Below, in pieces: positions 38,555-47,399 of a stretch of 64,000 bases of DNA. Made by a program: the position numbers and the translations under genes. Under the pieces are notes generated by a model, which was given only the letters and a program-made list of their open reading frames with translations, did no database searches and was not told the DNA's origin. The DNA comes from Streptomyces lichenis. Lineage in GTDB: Bacteria; Actinomycetota; Actinomycetes; Streptomycetales; Streptomycetaceae. Positions within the stretch are counted from its first letter, which is position 1. The number at the start of each line of letters is the position of its first letter. The stretch is taken from contig NZ_JALPTH010000004.1 in the NCBI RefSeq assembly GCF_023218175.1, positions 186,001 to 250,000 on the forward strand. Reading direction: 5' to 3'.

Positions 38555-39715
38555 CTAGGCGCGGAACGGGCCGGTCACCTCGTAGGTGATACCGCCCGAG
38601 GAGCTGCCGGAGGTGCCGCGCTGGCTGGAGAAGTACAGCCGCCGGCCGTCCGGTGAGAAGGCCGGTCCGGTGATCTCGGAGCCGGACTGGCCGGAGATCC
38701 GCAGGAAGGGCGCCACCGTGTCGTCCGGGGTGATCAGGCAGATCTCCATGTTGCCGCCGTCCTCCGCGATGTACAGGTCGCCGGAGGACGAGCCGGTGAC
38801 GTTGTCCACCCCGGTGAGCGGCGCCGCGCCGGAGGGCACCAGCGAGTCGTCGTAGGCCAGTTCGTAGGTGCCCGCCACCAGGTTCAGCCGCCAGACCCGG
38901 TTGTCGCCCTTGGTGGTGAACCAGACGTGGTCGTTGGCGTAGTGGCAGCCCTCGCCGCCGTTGAACCGCTTGGCGCCGGACACCTGGTTCCGCGTGGTGG
39001 TGGGGGTGCCGTCCGGGTCGGGCACGTCCTGCCAGCGGAAGGTGCCGGAGGTCGCCGAGCCCGCGACCAGCACCTGGAGGGTGCCGGCGGAGAGGGTGCC
39101 CCAGGTGTTCGGCACGAAGCGGTAGAAGCAGCCGTCGGTCTCGTCCTCGGTGAGGTAGACCACCTCGCGGACCGGGTCGGCGGCGGCCGCCTCGTGCTTG
39201 AACAGTCCCATCGCGGGGTGCCGCACCGCCGCCTTCGCGCCCCAGGGGTCGGTCTCGTAGACGTAGCCGCGGCTGACCTCCTCGCAGGACAGCCAGGTGT
39301 TCCACGGGGTCCGCCCGCCCGCGCAGTTGGTGCGCGTACCGGAGAGGATCCGGTACGCGCCGGTGATCGCGCCGCTCGCCGAGAAGCGCAGCGCGCTCGC
39401 CCCGCCGTTGGGGCTCACCTCCGAGTTGGAGACATAGATCCAGCCGGTGCCGTCGGCGAAGCAGGCGCCGCCGTCGGGTGCGTCGTGCCAGGTGTACGAG
39501 GTGGTGCCGACCCGCTGCCGGGAGCGGGCGACCACCCGGCTGCCGAAGCCCTCGGGCAGCGCGATGCCGTTGGCGTCCGCCGGGCGCAGGGCGCCGTACG
39601 GCCCGGTGCCGGGCTGGGCGGGCGCCGCGTAGGCCGCACCGGCCATCAGGGCGCCGCCGAAGGCCGCCGCCGCACCGCCGCCGACCGCTCCGCGCAGAAA
39701 ACCGCGACGTTCCAC
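38555..39715 (-). CDS. Tat-exported PhoX/DUF839-family protein
   Basis: A 386-residue secreted protein. The N-terminus VERRGFLRGAVGGGAAAAFGG is a twin-arginine signal (RRGFLRG), with cleavage probably at AYAAPAQ near residue 35. The remainder is a beta-propeller PhoX/DUF839 domain: SCEEVSRGYVYETDPWG, HEAAAADPVREVVYLTEDETDGCFYRFVPN and the propeller end AFSPDGRRLYFSSQRG. PhoX proteins are Ca/Fe-dependent alkaline phosphatases, but this one could be only a homologue. GTG at 39715 has GGAG 8 bases upstream. Confidence 0.87.
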   Translation of the reverse strand: MERRGFLRGAVGGGAAAAFGGALMAGAAYAAPAQPGTGPYGALRPADANGIALPEGFGSRVVARSRQRVGTTSYTWHDAPDGGACFADGTGWIYVSNSEVSPNGGASALRFSASGAITGAYRILSGTRTNCAGGRTPWNTWLSCEEVSRGYVYETDPWGAKAAVRHPAMGLFKHEAAAADPVREVVYLTEDETDGCFYRFVPNTWGTLSAGTLQVLVAGSATSGTFRWQDVPDPDGTPTTTRNQVSGAKRFNGGEGCHYANDHVWFTTKGDNRVWRLNLVAGTYELAYDDSLVPSGAAPLTGVDNVTGSSSGDLYIAEDGGNMEICLITPDDTVAPFLRISGQSGSEITGPAFSPDGRRLYFSSQRGTSGSSSGGITYEVTGPFRA

Positions 39716-40012
39716 GTGTCTCACTCCAGGGTCCGGTGAACCCTCCGGCGCGAGTCCTCGCACCGAAGGGTGCGGCCCGCCGCACCGGCCGGCGCGGCGG
39801 GTCCCACTCGACCCCGGACCGTAGGAGGCGGGCATGGGCCCGGCATGGACACGGCCCCAACGCCCGATGAAGGCCGGACGGCGGCTGTGCGGCCGTGAAC
39901 GAGGGGCCCGCGGCGATTGCGTACAACCCGCCGACACCGGCTGCCCGGGCCCCGCCTCCGGAACCTCCGGAAGGGGTGGACGTCATGAACGTCCCCTGGC
40001 TAGGGTCCTTAC

Positions 40013-40792
40013 GTGCCCGATGTCTCCCTGGCCACCCTGGTCATGCTCTGCCTCGCCGCCCTGGTGGCCGGCTGGATCGACGCCGTGGTGGGCGGCGGCG
40101 GGCTGCTCCTGCTGCCCGCGCTGCTGCTGGGGCTGCCCCAGGTCTCCGCCGCCCATGTGCTCGGCACCAACAAGGCGGTGGCCATTGTCGGCACCACCGG
40201 CGCGGCGGTCACCTATGCCCGCAAGGCCCCGGTGAGCGTGGCGACGGCGGTGCGGATCGGGCTGATGGCGCTGGCCGGGTCGATGGGCGGGGCGTTCTTC
40301 GCCGCCGGGATCAGCAGCGAGGTGCTGCGCCCGGTCATCATGGTGGTGCTGCTCGCGGTGGCCGCCTTCGTGGTGCTGCGCCCCGGGTTCGGCACCGCCG
40401 CGGCCGCCTCCGGACCGGTCGGGCGGGGGCGCACGGTCACCGCGATCGTCCTCGTCGGCGGCGGGATCGGCTTCTACGACGGTCTGTTCGGCCCCGGCAC
40501 CGGCACCTTCCTGGTGCTGGCGCTCACCGCGGTGCTCCATCTCAACCTGGTCACCGCCTCCGCGACGGCCAAGATCGTGAACGTCTGCACCAACGCGGGC
40601 GCGCTGGCGATGTTCGCCTACCAGGGCACGGTGCTCTGGCAACTGGCCGCGCTGATGGCGGTCTTCAACCTGGCGGGCGCGATGCTGGGCGCGCGGATGG
40701 CGCTGAGCCGGGGCGCCGAGTTCGTCCGCGGGGTGCTGCTGGTGGTGGTCTTCTCGCTGGTCGCCAAGCTGGCCTTCGACCAGTGGGGGTGA
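40013..40792 (+). CDS. TSUP/TauE-SafE family permease
   Basis: A 259-residue membrane protein with about eight helices in two repeats. Family landmarks are AGWIDAVVGGGGLLLLPALLLG (about 19-40) and VGGGIGFYDGLFGPGTGTFLVLAL (about 145-168). Members export sulfite, sulfoacetate or related organic anions; the substrate here is not known and no sulfur genes are adjacent. GTG at 40013 is the only reasonable start; no clear RBS is seen. Confidence 0.9.
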   Translation: MPDVSLATLVMLCLAALVAGWIDAVVGGGGLLLLPALLLGLPQVSAAHVLGTNKAVAIVGTTGAAVTYARKAPVSVATAVRIGLMALAGSMGGAFFAAGISSEVLRPVIMVVLLAVAAFVVLRPGFGTAAAASGPVGRGRTVTAIVLVGGGIGFYDGLFGPGTGTFLVLALTAVLHLNLVTASATAKIVNVCTNAGALAMFAYQGTVLWQLAALMAVFNLAGAMLGARMALSRGAEFVRGVLLVVVFSLVAKLAFDQWG

Positions 40793-40807
40793 GCGGGCGG
40801 GAGCGGC

Positions 40808-41488
40808 TCATCCGCGCGATACGGCGGTGGGCACCGTCTGCCGTACGCCGATGAGGTGCCCGAAGGCGACCACATTGGCCTGGTAGCCGCCGCTCCGCCG
40901 GTCGAACGCGCCGCCGCAGGTGATCACCCTCAGCTCGGCGCGGTCGGCCCCGCCGTACACCTTGTCGTCCGGGAAGGCGTCGTTGTCGTACACCTCGACC
41001 GCGTCCACCGTGAAGACGGCGGTACGGCCGTCGGCGCGGTCCACCTCGACCCGGTGGCCCTTCCTCAGGGTGCCCAGGGAGTAGAAGACCGCGGGGCCCT
41101 GGTCGTTGTCCACATGCCCGGCCAGGACGGCGGCGCCCTCGGCCCCGGGGGCCGGCCCCTCCGCGTACCAGCCGGCGATGTTCCGGTTGGCGGCCGGCGG
41201 CACCTCCAGGCTGCCGTCGGAGGCCAGCCCCAGCCGCATGAGCGGGGCGTCCACCTTCAGGTCGGGGATGCGCACCCGGTAGGGCGCCGCGGGCGGCAGC
41301 GGGTCGGCGGCCGCGGAGGTGTGCTGGTGCGGCCCGGCCGCGAAGGCCTGCGCCGCCGAGGGCACCGGCGGGGTGGTGTCCGCGGAGCCGTTCTGAATCA
41401 GCCAGAGCCCGACGAAGGCGGCGGTCGCCAGGCCCCAGCCCTTGCCGCGGGCCTTGTCGCCGCCGGGCCGGGGCGCGGGATCGGACAT
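40808..41488 (-). CDS. Class F sortase
   Basis: A 226-residue membrane-anchored transpeptidase. An N-terminal helix (GWGLATAAFVGLWLIQN, about 17-33) anchors it. The sortase barrel (about 70-215) has the catalytic His in VLAGHVDND (about 122), Cys in VITCGGAFD (about 191) and Arg in RRSGGY. Class F sortases are typical of actinobacteria and their substrates are poorly known. The next gene on the same strand (41634-42356), just upstream, encodes a repeat-rich surface protein that is the obvious partner. Confidence 0.92.
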   Translation of the reverse strand: MSDPAPRPGGDKARGKGWGLATAAFVGLWLIQNGSADTTPPVPSAAQAFAAGPHQHTSAAADPLPPAAPYRVRIPDLKVDAPLMRLGLASDGSLEVPPAANRNIAGWYAEGPAPGAEGAAVLAGHVDNDQGPAVFYSLGTLRKGHRVEVDRADGRTAVFTVDAVEVYDNDAFPDDKVYGGADRAELRVITCGGAFDRRSGGYQANVVAFGHLIGVRQTVPTAVSRG

Positions 41489-41633
41489 GGCTGCCTCCTC
41501 GACGGGCGCGCGGGGGCGGGGCGTTCACAGAGCGGGGGGAGGGTCCATGGGGCTCCCCACCCGCGCCGCGGTCTGGAGGGACACACGCGGCGGGGGCGGG
41601 GAGCGGGGCGGGGGCTTCGGGGACGGACCCCGG

Positions 41634-42356
41634 TCAGCCGTTCCGCGTGCCGCTCGCCCGGCGACGCAGGAACCACAGCCCGCCCGCGGCGGAGGCGGCC
41701 AGTACGCCCGCACCCGTCGCGATCTGGGTGGTGTCCGGGCCGACGCTGCCGCCGACACCGGTCTTCACGTGGCCGCTGGGGTGGCGGCCGCCGCTCTCCT
41801 CCTGGCCCCCGGAGGACTCGTGGCCCCCGGAGGACTCGTGGCCCCCGGAGGACTCGTGGCCGCCGGACGACCCGCCGTCCCAGTCGTGCCCGCCGCTGGA
41901 CCCGCCCGAGTCATGCCCGCCGGAGCCCCCCGAGTCATGGCCCCCGGAGCCGCCGGAGTCGTGCCCGCCGGAGCTGTGCCCGCCCGAGCTCTGGCCGCCG
42001 GAGTGCTTGACGATCAGATCGCCGGTGGCGGTCCTGCCATTGTCGCAGGCCACGGCTATCGCATAGGTGCCGGACTTGGTGTGCTTGGGCACGGTGAAGC
42101 GCCCGACCACGATCTCCTTCTGGGTGCCCCGCTTCAGCTTGAACTCCCCGGCCCCCAGGGACTCCGCGTCACCCACCCCGTGCCCGTCCTTGCCGCAGGC
42201 GGTGGTGTTGACGGTGACGGTGTCGCCGGGGCTCGCGGGGGAGGGGTAGACCTCCAGCGAGCCGCGGTCTCCCGCGTACGCGGTCGGTGCGGCGAGCGCG
42301 CCGAGCGCGAGGGCCGCCAGCGCGGTACCGGTCAGCGGGCGGGCAGTGGTGCGCAT
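41634..42356 (-). CDS. Secreted surface protein with Gly/Ser/His repeats and C-terminal membrane anchor
   Basis: A 240-residue exported protein. The signal peptide is about 1-29 (ALAALALGALAAPTAYAG). A beta-sandwich-like domain covers about 30-115 (SLEVYPSPASPGDTVTVNTTACG, then KSGTYAIAVACDNGRTATGDLIV). A low-complexity stalk (about 120-195) has SGGHDSGG and HESSGG repeats. The end is VGPDTTQIATGAGVLAASAAGGLWFLRRRA: a membrane helix plus basic tail, as in sortase substrates, but with no LPxTG. GGAGG at a 6-base spacing supports ATG 42356. The neighbouring sortase F may attach it. Confidence 0.82.
   Translation of the reverse strand: MRTTARPLTGTALAALALGALAAPTAYAGDRGSLEVYPSPASPGDTVTVNTTACGKDGHGVGDAESLGAGEFKLKRGTQKEIVVGRFTVPKHTKSGTYAIAVACDNGRTATGDLIVKHSGGQSSGGHSSGGHDSGGSGGHDSGGSGGHDSGGSSGGHDWDGGSSGGHESSGGHESSGGHESSGGQEESGGRHPSGHVKTGVGGSVGPDTTQIATGAGVLAASAAGGLWFLRRRASGTRNG
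41812..41865. repeat. Tandem 18-bp repeats in the stalk of the surface protein
   Basis: Three 18-base copies of GAGGACTCGTGGCCCCCG (third with one change) at 41812-41829, 41830-41847 and 41848-41865 encode HESSGG units on the minus strand. Related degenerate repeats continue to about 42000. The copy number is likely to vary between strains by slippage. Confidence 0.85.
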
Positions 42357-42575
42357 GGGGGTCCTCCGGGGCCGCACGATCGGACGGATGTCCTGGTGAT
42401 GTCCTGGTCTTCTCCTCTCCGAGGTAACGGTCCGGGCCCGCGCCCCGCCTGCTGATCACGCATCAGTTCCGGTCGCCCGGGCTCCCCCCGGCCCGTGTCG
42501 GTGGACGTCCTCGCAGCTCAGCGCCGTCTCCGAGGGCGTACGCCGGTCATCCGGCCGAACGGGTGAGCCGGTCGC

Positions 42576-42606
42576 TTGACCTCGACCAAGCTTGAGGAGT
42601 GAGTCT
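42576..42606 (+). promoter_or_regulatory. SoxR box and promoter of the FMN reductase
   Basis: CCTCGACCAAGCTTGAGG (42580-42597) is a near-perfect dyad like known SoxR boxes. It lies between TTGACC (-35, 42576-42581) and GAGTCT (-10, 42601-42606), with the long 19-base spacer that MerR-family activators such as SoxR need. The start codon is 7 bases after the -10. Confidence 0.75.
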
Positions 42607-42613
42607 GTGGCCC

Positions 42614-43261
42614 ATGCAGAGCAGCAGCGCCCCGAGCGCCCCCGAGACCGCCACCCGTCCGCACCCCGACGACCGGCCGCCTACCGTTCCGCTCCGGCTC
42701 GCCGTCATCGTGGCCAGCAACCGCGAGGGGCGGTTCGGCCCCGTGGTGGCCGAGTGGTTCCTCGCCCACGCCCGGAAGCACGCGGAGTTCGCCGTCGACG
42801 TGGTCGACCTGGCCGAGGCCGACCTGCCGACCGGGCTCTCCCGCGACCCCGGCCCGGCCGCGGCGGCCACCCTGGCCGCGGTCGGCCCGGTGCTCGCCGC
42901 CGCCGACGCCTTCACCGTGGTGACCCCCGAGTACAACCACTCCTTCCCCGCCGCCCTGAAGAGCCTGATCGACTGGCACTTCACCGAGTGGCAGGCCAAG
43001 CCCGTCTCCTTCGTGTCCTACGGCGGGCTGTCCGGCGGGCTGCGGGCCGTCGAGCAACTGCGCCAGGTCTTCGCCGAGATGCACGCGGTGACCACCCGCG
43101 ACACCGTCTCCTTCCACGGCGCCCACGGCCACTTCGACCAGGACGGCGCCCACCGCGACCCGGCGGTCCCCGACGCCGCCGCCAAGACGCTGCTCGACCA
43201 GCTGGCCTGGTGGGGGCACGCCCTGCGGGACGCCAAGGCGGTACGCCCGTACGGGGCGTGA
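42614..43261 (+). CDS. NAD(P)H-dependent FMN reductase, SoxR-regulated
   Basis: A flavodoxin-fold reductase of 215 residues. FMN-binding signatures are LAVIVASNREGRFGPVVAEW (about 30-49), TPEYNHSFPAALKSLIDW (about 105-122) and FVSYGGLSGGLRAVEQLR. In S. coelicolor SoxR directly activates a gene of this kind (SCO2478, from memory) in response to redox-active antibiotics. ATG at 42614 fits a leaderless transcript from the SoxR promoter; GTG 42599 lies inside the promoter and is rejected. Confidence 0.9.
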   Translation: MQSSSAPSAPETATRPHPDDRPPTVPLRLAVIVASNREGRFGPVVAEWFLAHARKHAEFAVDVVDLAEADLPTGLSRDPGPAAAATLAAVGPVLAAADAFTVVTPEYNHSFPAALKSLIDWHFTEWQAKPVSFVSYGGLSGGLRAVEQLRQVFAEMHAVTTRDTVSFHGAHGHFDQDGAHRDPAVPDAAAKTLLDQLAWWGHALRDAKAVRPYGA

Positions 43262-43354
43262 GGGGGTCCGCTACCCCGCGGCGTACGGTGGGGGCGCCGC
43301 GCCCGCCCCCGCCCCCGCGTACCCCCGTACTCCCGTACTCCCGAGGAGATCAGC

Positions 43355-43690
43355 ATGCCCCCGGTTCCGGCCCCGGCCCTGACCGTACTGACCACCACCG
43401 ACAGCGCCGAGAGCGCCGAGCGGCTGGCCCGGAGCGCCGTGGAGGCCCGGCTCGCCGCCTGTGCGCAGGTCTCCGGCCCGATCACCTCGGTCTACCACTG
43501 GAACGACGCGATCGAGACCGGCCAGGAGTGGCAGGTCTCCTTCAAGACGACGGAGGAGCGCTACGAGGAGCTGGAGGCCCAGCTGACCGCCGCGCACCCC
43601 TACGAGACGCCGGAGATCATCGCCCTGCCGGTGGTCCGCGGCAGTGCCGGCTACCTGGCCTGGCTGACGGCGGAGACCTCCGCCCGATGA
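43355..43690 (+). CDS. cutA: Divalent-cation tolerance protein CutA
   Basis: A 111-residue trimeric protein of the CutA1 family, with LTTTDSAESAERLARSAVEARLAACAQVSGPITSVYHWN and the C-terminal TAAHPYETPEIIALPVVRGSAGYLAWL, all typical. Linked in E. coli to copper tolerance, but the family is universal and its role is uncertain. CCGAGGAG lies before the ATG. The next gene overlaps by 4 bases (ATGA), so the two are co-translated. Confidence 0.93.
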   Translation: MPPVPAPALTVLTTTDSAESAERLARSAVEARLAACAQVSGPITSVYHWNDAIETGQEWQVSFKTTEERYEELEAQLTAAHPYETPEIIALPVVRGSAGYLAWLTAETSAR

Positions 43691-44217
43691 CCGTCCCCGA
43701 CCCCCTCGGGCGCCCGCTGCCCGCCCCCGGCCCGAAGGCCTTTTCGTCGGCCGCCCCCGGTCCGGACGACCGCCCGCTGCCCTTCTTCGTATACGGCACG
43801 CTCCGGCCGGGGGAGGCCAACCACGCCCGCCATCTGCGCGGCCGCACCGCCGCCGAGGAGCCCGCGCGGCTGCCCGGCACCCTGCTCTACGACGGCCCCG
43901 GCTATCCGTACCTCGCCCGTGCGGGCGCCGGGGACGGGGGCGGTGCGGCGGGGGTGCTCGGGGAGCTGGTGACGGCCGCGCCGGGGGAGTACGCGGCGCT
44001 GCTGGCCGTACTCGACGCGCTGGAGGAGTTCCTGGCGCCGGGCCATCCGCTCAACGCCTACGAGCGGGAGCGGTGCGAGGCGGTGCGGTTGGCCGACGGG
44101 GCCCGGGTGGCGGCCTGGGTGTACGTGGCCGCCCCGGCGGTGCGGCCGGGCGCCGCGATCACCGGCGGCGACTGGCTCACCCGCCCGGGCCGGGCCCCGC
44201 TCCCGCCGCCGCCCTGA
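43687..44217 (+). CDS. Gamma-glutamylcyclotransferase-like (AIG2) protein
   Basis: A 176-residue AIG2/GGACT-fold protein. The nucleotide-free core motif FVYGTLRPGEANHARHL (about 33-49) and the catalytic Glu candidate in AVLDALEEF (about 103-111) followed by LNAYERERCEAVRLADG are visible. It probably acts on gamma-glutamyl-amines or 5-oxoproline derivatives; the physiological substrate is unknown. The ATG overlaps the cutA stop. Confidence 0.85.
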   Translation: MTVPDPLGRPLPAPGPKAFSSAAPGPDDRPLPFFVYGTLRPGEANHARHLRGRTAAEEPARLPGTLLYDGPGYPYLARAGAGDGGGAAGVLGELVTAAPGEYAALLAVLDALEEFLAPGHPLNAYERERCEAVRLADGARVAAWVYVAAPAVRPGAAITGGDWLTRPGRAPLPPPP

Positions 44218-44219
44218 CC

Positions 44220-44921
44220 TCAGGAGCCGTGAGGATCGTCGCCTGCCGCCGCCAGCGCCTCGGCCACACCAGGCTCCTGGCGGCCCAGGAAGACCGGGTC
44301 GGGGCGGAGCGAGGCGTCCAGGGCGGCCTTCCCGGCGGCGGCCAGCTCGCGGACCCCGCCGTAGTACCAGGTCGCGTCGCGCCGCTCGTCCACCCCGACG
44401 CCGTACACGTCGATCCCGGCCGAGCGGCAGAGCGCCACCGCGCGCCGGACGTGGAAGCCCTGGGTGACCAGCACCGCCCGGTCCACCCCGAAGATCCGCT
44501 TGGCCCGGACGCAGGAGTCCCAGGTGTCGAAGCCCGCGTAGTCGCTGACGATCCGCCCGTCCGGCACCCCGCGCTCGCGCAGATAGCCGCGCATGGCGTC
44601 CGGCTCGTCATAGTCGGCGCGGCTGTTGTCGCCGGTGACCAGCACCACCTTCACCTTGCCGTCCCGGTAGAGCCCGGCCGCCGCGTCCAGCCGGTGGGCC
44701 AGATACGGGGTGGGGCGGCCCTGCCGGAGGCCCGCCCCGAACACCACCGCCACGTCATGGGCGGGCACCTCCTCGGCGGTGCGCAGCCGGCTGTCGGCGA
44801 CGGCGTGCATCCAGGTCGCGGGCGCCAGGGCGAGGACGCAGCCCAGCATCGCGCCCTGCACCAGCCGCCGCTGCCCCCGCCGCCCGACCCTCCACGGCCG
44901 CCACCTCCGTACTGCCCGCAT
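44220..44921 (-). CDS. SanA/YdcF-like DUF218 membrane protein
   Basis: A 233-residue protein with an N-terminal membrane helix (LVQGAMLGCVLALAPATWMHAV, about 19-40) and an extracytoplasmic DUF218 domain: DVAVVFGAGLRQGRPTPYLAHRL, VLVTGDNSRADYDEPDAMRGYL and AVLVTQGFHVRRAVALCRSAGI. Relatives take part in envelope integrity or vancomycin tolerance. ATG at 44921 gives the family length; ATG 44963 is an alternative. It ends 2 bases from the convergent gamma-glutamylcyclotransferase gene. Confidence 0.85.
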   Translation of the reverse strand: MRAVRRWRPWRVGRRGQRRLVQGAMLGCVLALAPATWMHAVADSRLRTAEEVPAHDVAVVFGAGLRQGRPTPYLAHRLDAAAGLYRDGKVKVVLVTGDNSRADYDEPDAMRGYLRERGVPDGRIVSDYAGFDTWDSCVRAKRIFGVDRAVLVTQGFHVRRAVALCRSAGIDVYGVGVDERRDATWYYGGVRELAAAGKAALDASLRPDPVFLGRQEPGVAEALAAAGDDPHGS

Positions 44922-45005
44922 CACACCGACCCCGCCCCTTCGCTCCCGCTCGTTCCCCGTCATCGGGGGTCCCACCGGGGACGACGCGTCCGGGCGGCCA
45001 TCGGT

Positions 45006-45725
45006 TCACCGCTGCGGCAGCCGGGAGGCCGTCGGCGGGCGGCCGCCGTAGAGGAGGGCGGCCAGGCAGGCGCCGAGCAGGCCGCCCAGGAGCTGGGCGG
45101 CGATGAAGCCGGGGAGGGAGGCGGGGGCGATGCCGGTGAACGAGTCGGTCAGCGAACGGCCCACGGTGGCCGCCGGGTTGGCGAAGGAGCCGGAGGAGGT
45201 GAACCAGATCGCGGCGGCGATGTAGGCGGCCACGGCGAGCGGGGCGAGCGCGGCGCGGCCGATCCGGTCCAGTCCCTGGATCAGCAGGACGAGCCCGGCG
45301 GTGGCCACCGTCTCCCCGATGAGCAGATGGCCGTCCGAGCGGAGCTGGGTGGACCAGGCGCCCGGCGGGCGGCCGAACATCGCCTCGGCGAGCAGCGCCC
45401 CGGCCACCGCCCCGGCGAGCTGGGCGGCGATGTAGAGGGCCACGCCCCGCCCGGTGAGCCCGGGCCCTGGTCGGGTGGGGGCGTGCCGCCCGGTCCACCA
45501 GGCCGAGAGGGTGACCACCGGGTTGAGGTGCGCCCCGGAGACGGGGGAGAAGAGGGCGATGAGCAGGCCCAGGCCGATCGCCGAGGCCAGCGAGTTGGCC
45601 AGCAGTCGCACCCCGGTGTCCTCGCTGAGCCCGCTGGCCTGGAGGCCCGAGCCGACGATGACCGCCACCAGCGCGGCGGTGCCGACGAACTCCGCCACGG
45701 CGCGCCGCGGCAGGGTCCCCTCCAT
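45006..45725 (-). CDS. Aquaporin-family channel
   Basis: A 239-residue MIP-family channel with six membrane helices. The two half-helix motifs are present: NPV in SGAHLNPVVTL (about 68) and NPA in SFANPAATV (about 185). The first is NPV in place of the canonical NPA, a variant common in arsenic-linked and actinobacterial aquaporins. No ars genes are adjacent. Two A/T-rich palindromes lie upstream and suggest a dedicated repressor. Confidence 0.88.
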   Translation of the reverse strand: MEGTLPRRAVAEFVGTAALVAVIVGSGLQASGLSEDTGVRLLANSLASAIGLGLLIALFSPVSGAHLNPVVTLSAWWTGRHAPTRPGPGLTGRGVALYIAAQLAGAVAGALLAEAMFGRPPGAWSTQLRSDGHLLIGETVATAGLVLLIQGLDRIGRAALAPLAVAAYIAAAIWFTSSGSFANPAATVGRSLTDSFTGIAPASLPGFIAAQLLGGLLGACLAALLYGGRPPTASRLPQR

Positions 45726-45747
45726 ACCCCCACCCACTTTCGTTCTG

Positions 45748-45777
45748 CGGAATGCTTATTCCGTTGAATGGAATTCA
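45748..45777 (-). promoter_or_regulatory. Paired palindromes upstream of the aquaporin gene
   Basis: CGGAAT-GCTT-ATTCCG (45748-45763) and TGAAT-GGA-ATTCA (45765-45777) lie side by side, 23-52 bases before the aquaporin start, in a strikingly A/T-rich patch. The TGAAT/ATTCA arms resemble ArsR-family operators. No ArsR gene is in the window. Confidence 0.5.
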
Positions 45778-45899
45778 TGGTACGGGGCGCGGCGGTCCGC
45801 GCCAGGCCGCGTCCCACGGTGCGACCCGGTCCGTCAACCCGCGTCCCTTTGATCACCCCTCAGGGGTTCGTTGTCGGCCCGGGCGGTTACCTTCAACGC

Positions 45900-47228
45900 A
45901 TGAACGGCACCAACGGCCCCCGCCCCGCCCCGTCCGGCGGCACCGCCCCCGCCCCGGACGCCCCGTACGACGGGCACGCCGCCGAGCGGTACGCGTCCGA
46001 GCCGGACAAGCGGCCGGGCCGTACCGCCTTCCAGCGGGACCGGGCCCGGGTGCTGCACTCCTCGGCGCTGCGCCGGCTCGCGGGCAAGACCCAGGTGGTC
46101 ACCCCCGGCTCGCGCACCCACGCCTGGGACCCCACCCCGCGCACCCGGCTCACCCACTCCCTGGAGTGCGCCCAGGTCGGCCGCGAGCTGGGCGCCGCCC
46201 TGGGCTGCGACCCCGACCTGGTCGAAGCCGCCTGCCTCTCCCACGACATGGGCCACCCGCCCTTCGGGCACAACGGCGAGCAGGCGCTCGACGAGGTCGC
46301 CAAGGACTGCGGCGGCTTCGAGGGCAACGCCCAGTCGCTGCGGCTGCTCACCCGGATCGAGCCCAAGCGGTTCGCCCCCGACCCGGCCACCGGCGAGCTG
46401 GTCAGCGTCGGGCTCAACCTCACCCGTGCCGCGCTGGACGCCGCCACCAAGTACCCCTGGGTGCGCGGCGACCACCCCACCCAGCCCGGCTCGCCCAAGT
46501 TCGGCGTCTACGAGGACGACCTGCCGGTCTTCCGCTGGGTCCGCCAGGGCGCCCCGCGCGACCGCACCTGCTTCGAGGCGCAGGTCATGGACTGGGCCGA
46601 CGACGTGGCCTACTCGGTGCACGACTTCGAGGACGGGCTGCACGCCGGGCACCTGGACCCCAACCTGCTGCACGCCGAGCCCGAGCGCGCCGACATCTGG
46701 CGGGTCGCCATCGGCCGCTACGTACCGGCGGACACCGACCCGCAGGAACTGGCCGACGCCCTCGACCGGTTGATGGAGCAGGAGTGGTGGCCGCACGGCT
46801 ACGACGGCACCGCGGTGGCGCAGGCCCGGCTCAAGGACGCCACCAGCCAGCTCATCGGCCGCTTCTGCCTGGCCGCCGAGAGCGCCACCCGGGCGGTGCA
46901 CGGCCCCGGCCGGCTCAGCCGGTACGGCGCCGAGCTGGCCGTCCCCCGCGAGGCGCGCCACGAGTGCGCGGTGCTCAAGGCGGTCGCCGACCGGTACGTC
47001 ATACAGCGCGCCGAGCAGGAGACGCTCCGCGCCGACCAGCGGATCGTCGTCGCCGAGCTGGCCGAGGCGCTCGCCGCCCGCGCCCCCGAGGGCCTGGACC
47101 CCCAGTTCCGCGCCCTGTTCGACGCGGCCCACGACGACCGGGCCCGCAAGCGGGTCGTCGTGGACCAGATCGCCTCGCTCACCGACGCCTCCGCCCGCGC
47201 CCTGCACACCCGGCTCACCCAGCGGTAG
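45900..47228 (+). CDS. dgt: Deoxyguanosinetriphosphate triphosphohydrolase-like protein
   Basis: A 442-residue HD-domain dNTPase that splits dNTPs to nucleosides and triphosphate, or acts in dNTP control. HD residues: [12 protein letters not shown] (His, about 88), [21 protein letters not shown] (HD pair, about 112-132) and the later [18 protein letters not shown] (Asp). Intact length. TACCTT (45888-45893) is 6 bases before the ATG at 45900 and no RBS is seen, so the message is probably leaderless. The frame is open upstream to 45768, but that part is not conserved. Confidence 0.92.
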   Translation: MNGTNGPRPAPSGGTAPAPDAPYDGHAAERYASEPDKRPGRTAFQRDRARVLHSSALRRLAGKTQVVTPGSRTHAWDPTPRTRLTHSLECAQVGRELGAALGCDPDLVEAACLSHDMGHPPFGHNGEQALDEVAKDCGGFEGNAQSLRLLTRIEPKRFAPDPATGELVSVGLNLTRAALDAATKYPWVRGDHPTQPGSPKFGVYEDDLPVFRWVRQGAPRDRTCFEAQVMDWADDVAYSVHDFEDGLHAGHLDPNLLHAEPERADIWRVAIGRYVPADTDPQELADALDRLMEQEWWPHGYDGTAVAQARLKDATSQLIGRFCLAAESATRAVHGPGRLSRYGAELAVPREARHECAVLKAVADRYVIQRAEQETLRADQRIVVAELAEALAARAPEGLDPQFRALFDAAHDDRARKRVVVDQIASLTDASARALHTRLTQR

Positions 47229-47399
47229 CCCCCGGGGCCGCGACCGCGGAACGTCTCCTTCCCGCCATCCCGCCGCGTACGGGACGCTGCCGGGTGGCGG
47301 CGGCGTAGCGTGGAGATCCCGTGCCGCGGCCGCCCGGCACGTATCCGGGACCCCGCCGGGCAGCCGCCAGGAGAACCGAAGGACAACAGGAGGCACCAC

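Noticed and set aside
41800..42000. CRISPR-like array
   Set aside because: The repeats are contiguous 18-mers in frame with a protein stalk, with no spacers and no cas genes.
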